A stretch of 12,636 nt of DNA from an uncultured Blastocatellia bacterium (GTDB taxonomy: Bacteria > Acidobacteriota > Blastocatellia > Pyrinomonadales > Pyrinomonadaceae). Below are positions 7,275 to 12,636 of this stretch, piece after piece (position 1 is the first letter of the stretch; every line of letters begins with the position of its first letter). The position numbers and the translations under genes were made by a program. The notes beneath the pieces are model-generated. The model did no database searches and was not told where the DNA came from. It worked only from the letters and a program-made list of their open reading frames with translations. Location: the NCBI GenBank assembly GCA_946480785.1, contig CAMLLD010000117.1, positions 1 to 12,636 of the forward strand, given 5' to 3'.

Positions 7275-7665
7275 ATTCAGGTATGACTACGCCGTGATTC
7301 GCGTCGTGCCGAAGGTGGACCGCGAAGAGTTCATCAATGCCGGTGTGATCCTCTCCTGTCCCGATCTGTCGTTTCTGGAAGCACGAATCAAGCTTGCTGA
7401 GCCGCGTCTCCTCGCGCTCGATCCGGCCGCCGACCTCGAGCTCATCAGAAAACATCTCGCTATCATCCCCGTGATCTGTCGCGGCGGCGACGAGGCCGGA
7501 TCGATTGGCCAACTGCCGCAGCGTCGACGTTTCGAATGGCTCGTCGCTCCGCGCAGCACAGTGATTCAAACCTCACCCGTTCACAGCGGCAGGTGCGGCG
7601 ATCCGGCAGCCGCGTTGGAACATCTCGTCGCGACGATGGTCGATGCCGAAAGCTCTAACGACTGA
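7264..7665 (+). CDS. DUF3037 domain-containing protein
   Basis: The 133-residue product resembles the DUF3037 family: an N-terminal strand-rich segment YDYAVIRVVPKVDREEFINAGVILSCP (8-34), then LEARI, and near the end a region RRRFEWLVAPRSTVIQTSPVHSG (about 87-109) followed by a helix. The start is GTG at 7264, chosen because AGGAGG ends six nt upstream and the reading frame overlaps the kinase stop by 11 nt. To my knowledge DUF3037 genes often sit next to HipA_2 kinases, so the product may be a partner, regulator or substrate of the kinase; its biochemical role is not known. It is the last gene of the operon. Confidence 0.88.
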   Translation: MPDKFRYDYAVIRVVPKVDREEFINAGVILSCPDLSFLEARIKLAEPRLLALDPAADLELIRKHLAIIPVICRGGDEAGSIGQLPQRRRFEWLVAPRSTVIQTSPVHSGRCGDPAAALEHLVATMVDAESSND

Positions 7666-7762
7666 AACATAACTAGGCGTTCGTCATACAGAAGCCGCAC
7701 CGAATCGTACCAAGCGCATACAGTTTGCAACTCCTCACTTGAACCACCAAAGCGCTCACGTT

Positions 7763-7779
7763 TTGTTATTTATAAACAA
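7763..7779. promoter_or_regulatory. AT-rich interrupted dyad upstream of the hemerythrin gene
   Basis: TTGTT-N7-AACAA (7763-7779) forms an interrupted dyad in a conspicuously AT-rich patch of an otherwise GC-rich 179-bp gap, about 65 nt before the hemerythrin ATG. It may be a regulator site or contain a -10 element (TATAAA at 7771-7776). No matching -35 at normal spacing was seen, so this is tentative. The rest of the gap shows no terminator or small gene that I can support. Confidence 0.25.
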
Positions 7780-7844
7780 CTCGCACTTCGGTCCATAACG
7801 GCCCTCTTTTTGCTTTGCGCTCTGCAAAAACATAAGGAGAAACC

Positions 7845-8513
7845 ATGGACGCCTTTCAGTTACTCAAAGCCGATCACGAGAAAGTTGCCCAGCTCTTTGA
7901 TCAACTCGAAAGCGCTAGCGGCAGGGCCAAGCTGCAAGTGTTCGAACAGATCAGGACCGAGCTCGAGTTGCACACGCTGATCGAAGAAACGTACTTCTAC
8001 CCGGCGCTGGAGAAACCGAAGCAGACCCACGACCTCACGCTCGAAGCTTACGAAGAGCACGACGTCGTGAAGAACCTGCTCCAGGAACTGAGCGGAACGC
8101 GAAACCCAAACGACGAATGGGAAGCGCAAGCGAAGGTGCTGCGCGAGAACGTCGAGCATCACGTTGAGGAAGAGGAAAATGAGCTTTTTCCGAAGGCCCA
8201 ACAGGTGTTGAGCGAGGACGAGGTCGAGGAACTCGGCGACCAAATGGCAGCCGAGAAGCAACGCAAGCAGGGTCAAAAGGCGCGGGGCACTTCGAAGAAG
8301 GCAGCCAAAGGTTCGAAGAAAGCCGGCGGCGCTAAGAAAGCCGCAAAGGGTTCGAAGAAGGCTGCGAAGAAAGCCTTCAAGAAGGGCGGTACGAAGAAGT
8401 CTGCTTCGAAGAGCGCTTCTCGATCGACAGCGGCAAAGACCGCGCGCAAGTCCGGCTCGAAGAAGTCCGGTTCCAAGAAGTCAGGCTCGAAGAAGTCAGC
8501 GAAGAAACGCTAG
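7845..8513 (+). CDS. Hemerythrin HHE domain protein with histone H1-like lysine-rich tail
   Basis: Residues 1-125 form a hemerythrin cation-binding four-helix domain. The di-iron ligands are visible: His11, His43 with Glu47 (HTLIE), His72, and His106 with Glu110 (HVEEE), followed by the usual ELFP. From about residue 136 the protein becomes a low-complexity basic tail of Lys, Ala, Ser and Gly to residue 222, with KKAAKGSKKA-like and KKSGS repeats resembling histone H1 C-termini. Hemerythrin domains bind O2 or sense/handle iron and NO; the tail would be expected to bind DNA or other polyanions. A DNA-tethered oxygen or iron handler is inference. AAGGAG lies 7 nt before the ATG. The TrxR-like gene follows after 30 nt. 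Alternative reading: tail for ribosome or RNA binding. Confidence 0.93.
   Translation: MDAFQLLKADHEKVAQLFDQLESASGRAKLQVFEQIRTELELHTLIEETYFYPALEKPKQTHDLTLEAYEEHDVVKNLLQELSGTRNPNDEWEAQAKVLRENVEHHVEEEENELFPKAQQVLSEDEVEELGDQMAAEKQRKQGQKARGTSKKAAKGSKKAGGAKKAAKGSKKAAKKAFKKGGTKKSASKSASRSTAAKTARKSGSKKSGSKKSGSKKSAKKR
8451..8495 (+). repeat. Three tandem 15-nt units encoding SGSKK repeats
   Basis: Units TCCGGCTCGAAGAAG, TCCGGTTCCAAGAAG and TCAGGCTCGAAGAAG follow each other and encode SGSKK three times at the end of the basic tail; a degenerate fourth unit continues to the stop. The repeat length is a multiple of three, so copy-number change would lengthen or shorten the tail without breaking the gene. 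Confidence 0.85.
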
Positions 8514-8543
8514 CAGTGATTAATAAGGAATGCGGCCTGGTAA

Positions 8544-9473
8544 ATGATGGATGATCTTTACGACTGCATCATCATCGGCGCCGGGCCGGCAGGCCTGTCC
8601 GCAGCGCTCTTTCTCGCCCGCTATCTGCGCCGCACACTGACGTTTCACCACAACAGCCCGCGCAACCAGTACGCGCACGGCATACACGGCTTTTTGGGCC
8701 ATCATGGAATTCCTCCCCGCGAACTCCTGGCGCGAGGCCGTGATGAAGTGACCGCGCACGGCGGGCTGATTGTTGAAGCTTGCGTAAATTCGGTCGAGCA
8801 AGTTTCGCCCATGCACTTTCGCGTCTTCGCCGGCGGTGAAGGAACCGAAGCGCGGACGTTCGACTCACGACGTTTGTTGCTCGCAACGGGCTTACGCGAT
8901 CTCACTCCCGACTGTCCGGGCTTTCGCGAGTTTTACGGTACGAGCGTGCACCATTGCCCCGACTGCGATGGTTATGAAGTGAAAGACAAACGAGTCGCCG
9001 TGCTCGCGCACGACAAGAACGCAGCGGCTTTCACCGCGCACCTGTTGACCTGGACCACGCAACTGACGTTGCTCACGGATCGACGCGAGATCTCGAGTCA
9101 GGGCCAGGAAAAACTCGCGCGACTCAACATTCCGATACGAACCGAAAGCGTAGTCGGTCTCGAAGGCGATAAGTCTTCAGGCCAGTTGCATCGTGTCGTC
9201 TTTGCGGGAGGTGAGCCGCTCGAATGCGACGCGCTCTTCTTCAATCTCGGCACGAAGCTCGCGACGAACTTCCACGAAACGCTCGGCTGTCGCCTCGATC
9301 CTGAATGCGATTTGGTGTGGGTAGACGATTCGCAGCAGACGAGCGTTAAAGGTGTGTACGCCGCCGGCGATATGACGCCGTTCTCGCAACTCGCCGTCGT
9401 CGCCGCCGCGGAAGGCGCGATGGCGGCGATTCACATTCATCGATCGCTGGTTCCGGAGGAGAGACAGATGTGA
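8544..9473 (+). CDS. Thioredoxin reductase-like FAD-dependent oxidoreductase
   Basis: The 309-residue protein has the two-domain layout of low-molecular-weight thioredoxin reductases. The FAD-binding motif GAGPAGLSA is at 12-20, the redox-active CPDC at 138-141 (in HHCPDCDGYEV), and the C-terminal FAD motif GVYAAGDMTPFSQ at about 270-282. The second Rossmann fold, which should bind NAD(P)H, reads VAVLAHDKNAAAF (151-163) and lacks the normal GxGxxA/G glycines. So the electron donor may not be ordinary NADPH, or binding may be atypical. No thioredoxin gene is adjacent. Start at 8544 has no strong SD (AAGGAA lies about 12 nt upstream), consistent with read-through from the hemerythrin gene 30 nt before. 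It overlaps the lipid kinase start by four nt (GTGA). Confidence 0.92.
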   Translation: MMDDLYDCIIIGAGPAGLSAALFLARYLRRTLTFHHNSPRNQYAHGIHGFLGHHGIPPRELLARGRDEVTAHGGLIVEACVNSVEQVSPMHFRVFAGGEGTEARTFDSRRLLLATGLRDLTPDCPGFREFYGTSVHHCPDCDGYEVKDKRVAVLAHDKNAAAFTAHLLTWTTQLTLLTDRREISSQGQEKLARLNIPIRTESVVGLEGDKSSGQLHRVVFAGGEPLECDALFFNLGTKLATNFHETLGCRLDPECDLVWVDDSQQTSVKGVYAAGDMTPFSQLAVVAAAEGAMAAIHIHRSLVPEERQM

Positions 9474-10375
9474 TTTTGACGCCGGTTAAGATCATCATCT
9501 CGGCCAGCGCCGGTTCCGGCAATAACGATATAGGTGAACGCCTGGTCCAACTCTTTCAGGAACATCGGCTCGAACCAGACATCTCGCTGGCGGAAAGCGG
9601 CGCTGAACTAACCGATCTCGCTCGCGACGCCACCCGCGGTCTTTATAAAACCATCGTCGCTGCGGGAGGCGACGGCACGGTCAATGCAGTGGCCACAGAA
9701 GTTATCGATAGCGACAAAACGTTCGGCGTGTTGCCGCTCGGCACACTCAATCACTTCGCCCGCGACCTGAAAATCCCTTTCGAGCTCGACGCGGCGGTGC
9801 GCACGCTTGTCGCAGGTCACACAACCGAAGTCGACGTTGCCGAAGTGAACGAACGCGTCTTCCTGAACAACTCGAGCCTCGGCTTGTACCCGATCATCGT
9901 GCGCGAACGAGAAAAGCGACAGCGGCTCGGCTTGGGGAAATGGCCGGCTTTCGTTTGGGCCACGATTCAGGCGTTGCGGCGCTATCCGTTTCTTGACGTT
10001 CGACTGCGCGTCGACGATGAAATGATCGATCGAACGACACCGTTTGTGTTCGTCGGCAATAATGAATACGTCATGGACTTATTCAACATCGGCGTGCGCG
10101 AGCGACTCGATCGCGGCCTGCTGAGCATTTACATAACGCACCGAATGAGCCGGTTAAGATTGCTAAGTCTTGCCCTGCGCGCCGTCGTAGGCCGCCTGCG
10201 CGAGGACAAAGATTTTCTGGCGCTTCGTTCCAACGAAGTGAACATACACACGGCGCACAAACGCCTGCGCGTCGCGCTTGACGGCGAGATCACGGTGATG
10301 CAGCCGCCGCTAAACTACCGCGTGCGGTCGCGCGCATTGCGAGTGATCGTGCCGAAAGATACGGACGCCGAATGA
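9470..10375 (+). CDS. Diacylglycerol kinase family lipid kinase (YegS-like)
   Basis: This 301-residue protein has the diacylglycerol kinase catalytic signature: an N-terminal strand with a glycine turn (IIISASAGSGN, 8-18), the nucleotide-binding GGDGTVNAVA (66-75), and PLGTLNHFARDL (89-100). The C-terminal beta domain ends with the usual VALDGE (268-273), whose acidic residue is typically involved in metal binding. It would phosphorylate diacylglycerol, phosphatidylglycerol or a related lipid at the membrane using ATP; the exact substrate is unknown. The start is a GTG at 9470 with GGAGGAG eight nt upstream, inside the end of the preceding gene. Its stop overlaps the next gene's ATG (ATGA), so translation of all three genes is coupled. 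A sphingosine- or NAD-kinase relative is less likely given PLGTLNHFA. Confidence 0.94.
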   Translation: MILTPVKIIISASAGSGNNDIGERLVQLFQEHRLEPDISLAESGAELTDLARDATRGLYKTIVAAGGDGTVNAVATEVIDSDKTFGVLPLGTLNHFARDLKIPFELDAAVRTLVAGHTTEVDVAEVNERVFLNNSSLGLYPIIVREREKRQRLGLGKWPAFVWATIQALRRYPFLDVRLRVDDEMIDRTTPFVFVGNNEYVMDLFNIGVRERLDRGLLSIYITHRMSRLRLLSLALRAVVGRLREDKDFLALRSNEVNIHTAHKRLRVALDGEITVMQPPLNYRVRSRALRVIVPKDTDAE

Positions 10376-11199
10376 TCATGCGCACGCTCGTTCATCTTTC
10401 AGACTTGCACTTCGGCCGCGTGAATCCCGCGCTGCTCGATCCGCTGCGAAAGATCGTCAACGAACTCAAACCCGACGTCGTCGCCATCTCGGGCGACCTT
10501 ACACAACGCGCGCGTTCGTACCAGTTTCAGCAGGCACGTTCGTTCCTGGAGTCGCTGCCGCAGCCGCAAATCGTCGTGCCGGGAAATCACGACATTCCGC
10601 TCCACAACGTTTTCGCGCGGTTTCTCGAACCGTTAACCAAATACAAGCGCTACATCACTGAAGATCTGCAGCCGGTGTATGCAGACGATGAGGTCGTCGT
10701 CATCGGCGTGAACACCGCGCGCTCGCTGGTCTTCAAAGGCGGACGCATCAACCGCCTGCAGGTCGATCGTTTAAGAGATAAGTTTTGTGCGTTAACAAAG
10801 GGAGTCGTGAAGGTCGTGGTGACTCATCATCCCTTCGATTTACCGGAAGGTTATGACGAGCGCGATCTCGTCGGACGCGCGCAGATGGCTATGACGAATC
10901 TCGCCGAATGCGGCGCGGATCTGTTTCTTTCCGGCCATCTGCACGTGAGTCACACCGGCCACACCAAGCGCTACAACATCCGCGGACACTCGGCCCTCGT
11001 CGTGCAAGCCGGCACCGCCACTTCAACGCGTGAACGCGGCGAAGCAAACTCTTTCAACCTGCTGCGCATTGCTTATCCCGCGATCACGGTCGAAAAGTTT
11101 ACGTGGGACCCGTCGACTACATCCTTCGCGATCGCGACTGCCGAAGAATTCAAGCACAGCGACGAAGGATGGATAAGAGGCGGCACTGGGCCAGTTTGA
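10372..11199 (+). CDS. Calcineurin-like metallophosphoesterase
   Basis: All metal-binding motifs of the superfamily are present in the 275-residue protein: DLHFG (Asp11, His13), GDLTQ (Asp42), GNHD (Asn72, His73), THHP (about 151-154) and GHLH (His189, His191). This arrangement fits the class III cyclic-nucleotide phosphodiesterase/UDP-diacylglucosamine-like group, but the true substrate is not readable from sequence. Coupling to a lipid kinase suggests a phospholipid or phosphate-ester substrate, as inference. The start ATG overlaps the kinase stop (ATGA). A second in-frame ATG lies at 10378. The last four to five residues and the TGA stop are encoded by the left end of cloverleaf element copy 2. 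Removing the element with one 9-bp repeat would give a different tail (VRLA then TAA), so the C-terminus was replaced by the insertion. Confidence 0.94.
   Translation: MIMRTLVHLSDLHFGRVNPALLDPLRKIVNELKPDVVAISGDLTQRARSYQFQQARSFLESLPQPQIVVPGNHDIPLHNVFARFLEPLTKYKRYITEDLQPVYADDEVVVIGVNTARSLVFKGGRINRLQVDRLRDKFCALTKGVVKVVVTHHPFDLPEGYDERDLVGRAQMAMTNLAECGADLFLSGHLHVSHTGHTKRYNIRGHSALVVQAGTATSTRERGEANSFNLLRIAYPAITVEKFTWDPSTTSFAIATAEEFKHSDEGWIRGGTGPV
11174..11182. repeat. Left 9-bp direct repeat (target duplication) of element copy 2
   Basis: TAAGAGGCG directly before the left terminus matches TACGAGGCG at 11302-11310 in 8 of 9 positions, and also resembles the copy 1 target (TAAGATACG) in 7 of 9. It lies within the phosphoesterase coding sequence. 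Confidence 0.55.
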
Positions 11200-11301
11200 G
11201 TTGAGCGCCTCTTTGGAGTGCGGTGCCTTAGCACCGCTTTGGCCAAAGCGCCGACAAGTCGGCGCACTCCAGGGAGGCGCTCACCCAAACTGGCCAGTAC
11301 T
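11183..11301. mobile_element. MITE-like cloverleaf element, copy 2
   Basis: The terminal inverted repeats are long. The left arm from ACTGGGCCAGTTTGAG (11185-11200) onward matches the reverse complement of the right end (11266-11300) over about 36 nt with a few mismatches and one-base gaps, including GAGCGCCTC near 11204-11212 and GAGGCGCTC at 11274-11282. The core has a GGAGT/ACTCC basal stem and three hairpins: GCGGTGCCTTAGCACCGC (11220-11237), CTTTGGCCAAAG (11237-11248) and GCGCCGACAAGTCGGCGC (11248-11265). The orientation matches copy 1. Its left end supplies the stop codon of the phosphoesterase gene, and its right end lies just before the ankyrin gene, so it could also end transcription between them. 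Confidence 0.75.
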
Positions 11302-11310
11302 TACGAGGCG
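11302..11310. repeat. Right 9-bp direct repeat (target duplication) of element copy 2
   Basis: TACGAGGCG pairs with 11174-11182 (one mismatch), with the same one-base spacer between terminus and repeat as in copy 1. It also forms part of a small hairpin CTTACG-AGG-CGTAAG (11300-11314). Confidence 0.55.
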
Positions 11311-11346
11311 TAAGACTTGCGTAACGAACGAGGCATGGGTGAAGAA

Positions 11347-11715
11347 ATGAAAAAGTCGATAGCGATCAGCATGGCGTTGGCTCTGTGCGTGATCTTTGGC
11401 GGTTGCGCGCAACGACAAGCTCACAACGTACAAACAGACTCGCTTTTCCGCGCTGTGCGTGAGGGCAACACGGACATGGTCAGGTCGTTGCTTTCCAGTC
11501 CGGGCGCGGACGTGAATGCGCGGGACGAACGCGGCAGCACGCCGCTGCTCGAAGCCGCGCGCTACGGCCACAACGATATTTCCCGCCTCTTAATCGCGGC
11601 GGGCGCGGACGTGAAAGCAAAAGACAAAGACGGCAAGACCGCACTGATGTTAGCCGTGCAAGGCAATCACGACGATGTCGTGCGAGTGCTCAAGCAAGCC
11701 GGCGAAACCGAATGA
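11347..11715 (+). CDS. Small ankyrin-repeat lipoprotein
   Basis: From the ATG at 11347 the protein has 122 residues. MKKSIAISMALALCVIFGGC (1-20) is a lipoprotein-type signal peptide with a lipidated cysteine candidate at 20; FGGC is a slightly unusual lipobox. Three ankyrin repeats follow at about 31-62, 63-96 and 97-122, with the hallmarks GADVNARDERGSTPLLEAARYGH and GADVKAKDKDGKTALMLAV; the third lacks its second half. Ankyrin repeats bind proteins, so an envelope-anchored adaptor is likely; its partner is unknown. I chose 11347 because the signal peptide begins there. An ATG at 11335 and a TTG at 11317 are in frame but would put charged residues before the signal. No strong SD is visible. 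Confidence 0.85.
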   Translation: MKKSIAISMALALCVIFGGCAQRQAHNVQTDSLFRAVREGNTDMVRSLLSSPGADVNARDERGSTPLLEAARYGHNDISRLLIAAGADVKAKDKDGKTALMLAVQGNHDDVVRVLKQAGETE

Positions 11716-11754
11716 GATGGTTCAACAGAAGCGCGTCGCCCACAAACTCCAAAC

Positions 11755-11779
11755 CCGCTCAGATCTCGTTTCTGAGCGG
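11755..11779. terminator. Candidate bidirectional hairpin between convergent genes
   Basis: CCGCTCAG (11755-11762) pairs perfectly with CTGAGCGG (11772-11779) across a 9-nt loop. It lies 39 nt after the ankyrin stop and includes the stop codon of the convergent desaturase gene. The following T-run is weak on both strands, so termination efficiency is uncertain. Confidence 0.4.
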
Positions 11780-12636
11780 CTTGTTAACAACCTGAGATCT
11801 CACGCGACTGCACACCATTTGCCACGCCGACGCCGCGCGATTGAAACGCATGCGCTTGATACCGTGGGCCAATCCCAGTAACTGCAACGCACGAATCCCG
11901 AGCCAGTTCAAATCGATCTCGTACCAACGCAAACCGTGACGCGCCGACGTCGGATGTGCGTGATGGTTGTTGTGCCATCCTTCGCCAAACGTCAACAACG
12001 CTACCCACCAACTATTGCGCGAATCGTCACCGGTTTCGAATCTAGTCCGTCCCCAGAGATGCGTGGCCGAATTGACCAGCCACGTTGCGTGCAGCGCCAG
12101 AACCAACCGCAGGAAAACACCCCACAGCAAGACGCCCCAGCCTCCGAAAATCAACAGCAAAGCGCCCACTATCAGAAGAGGCACGTAAAAGAAGCGATTA
12201 AGCCAGCGGTAGTAACGATCCTTGATTAAATCAGGTGCGTAGTGAGCGATCGTCTCCGGAGCATGATTCTGCGCCGTGCCCCACAAGATCCAACCGATGT
12301 GCGCCCACCAGCCACCATCGCGAGGCGTGTGTGGGTCGCCGGGATGATCTGCGTGGGCGTGGTGTATGCGATGCGTAACGACCCATTGAATAGGGCCGCC
12401 TTCCAGCGCCAACGTGCCGCACGTTGCCAGGAAGTATTCAACCAGTTTCGGTACTTTGTAGCCGCGGTGTGTCAGCAACCGGTGGTATCCCATGCCGATG
12501 CCGAGACTTCCGCCGACCCAGTAAAGTACCACTGCCGTAATCACAGCAGCCCAACTCCAGAAAAAAAGCGCCGCGACCGCGGCCACATGCGCAACGATGA
12601 GAAAAACTCCATTGCCCCAATTAACGCCGATCATTT
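11759..12636 (-). CDS. Acyl-CoA desaturase (delta-9 type fatty acid desaturase), start at or beyond the window edge
   Basis: All three histidine boxes of membrane di-iron acyl-CoA desaturases are present, numbered from the ATG at 12634: HRLLTH (51-56), HRIHH (88-92) and HNNHH (221-225). Additional family residues are [10 protein letters not shown] (109-118) and NSATHLWG (188-195, His192). Hydrophobic helices lie at about 10-26, 29-48, 150-167 and 168-188. The enzyme inserts a cis double bond into a saturated acyl chain using O2 and an electron donor, adjusting membrane fluidity. The first visible Met is at the very edge, and family members usually have a few more residues before the NW motif, so the true start may lie outside. 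The C-terminal stop (TGA at 11759-11761) is inside the putative terminator hairpin. Confidence 0.95.
   Translation of the reverse strand, partial: MIGVNWGNGVFLIVAHVAAVAALFFWSWAAVITAVVLYWVGGSLGIGMGYHRLLTHRGYKVPKLVEYFLATCGTLALEGGPIQWVVTHRIHHAHADHPGDPHTPRDGGWWAHIGWILWGTAQNHAPETIAHYAPDLIKDRYYRWLNRFFYVPLLIVGALLLIFGGWGVLLWGVFLRLVLALHATWLVNSATHLWGRTRFETGDDSRNSWWVALLTFGEGWHNNHHAHPTSARHGLRWYEIDLNWLGIRALQLLGLAHGIKRMRFNRAASAWQMVCSRVRSQVVNKPLRNEI

Noticed and set aside
6510..7665. Classical HipBA toxin-antitoxin pair
   Set aside because: No helix-turn-helix HipB-like gene is present and the kinase lacks the N-terminal part of full-length HipA; the neighbour is DUF3037.
8273..8476. A 67-codon minus-strand open frame rich in Phe, Ala and Glu
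   Set aside because: It is the antisense of the lysine-rich tail repeats and has no independent support.
9482..9492. The 11-mer CCGGTTAAGAT occurs at 2582, 9482 and 10150
   Set aside because: Two occurrences lie in coding sequence in different frames with normal protein motifs; there is no shared flank or spacing, so chance is the simplest reading.

Overview
The window looks like a chromosomal segment from an acidobacterium, most likely Blastocatellia/Pyrinomonadaceae-like. This is inferred from a large duplicated FtsX/MacB-type permease of the acidobacterial ADOP class, the moderately GC-rich codon use, and a small palindromic repeat whose accidental translation (an 'LECGDLSPL'-type string) I recall from spurious proteins in such genomes. 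No rRNA, tRNA, CRISPR array, phage module or transposase gene was found. All genes appear intact except the two that run into the window edges.

Layout. 1-2394 (minus) is the permease, missing only its last few residues at the left edge. 2395-2726 is an intergenic stretch holding a candidate promoter for the permease and the first copy of a ~110-bp cloverleaf-forming element. 2727-3311 (plus) is a six-helix membrane protein that overlaps tail-to-tail with a secreted M61 aminopeptidase with a PDZ domain (3292-5142, minus). An ORF6N-domain gene (5290-5838, minus) carries a perfect 27-bp palindrome in its coding sequence. It diverges from a tight operon of peptide deformylase, a HipA-like kinase and a DUF3037 protein (5898-7665, plus). 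After a 179-bp gap comes a second plus-strand cluster: hemerythrin with a histone-H1-like tail, a thioredoxin-reductase-like flavoprotein, a YegS-type lipid kinase and a metallophosphoesterase (7845-11199). The last three are joined by 4-nt start/stop overlaps. The phosphoesterase stop codon lies inside the second copy of the cloverleaf element. A small ankyrin lipoprotein (11347-11715) and a convergent acyl-CoA desaturase (11759-12636, minus, possibly 5' partial) finish the window.

Most notable: the two cloverleaf elements (2596-2706 and 11183-11301) share terminal inverted repeats and the same three-hairpin core. Each is flanked by a 9-bp direct repeat (identical at copy 1, 8 of 9 at copy 2), and the two targets resemble each other (TAAGA..CG). 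This is the signature of a non-autonomous mobile element with target preference. One copy has replaced the C-terminus of the gene it entered. Functionally, the hemerythrin cluster suggests oxygen/redox handling near DNA linked to membrane lipid phosphorylation. The deformylase-HipA-DUF3037 operon suggests a kinase module without a visible HipB antitoxin, co-expressed with a translation housekeeping gene. Both of these are inferences from gene order.
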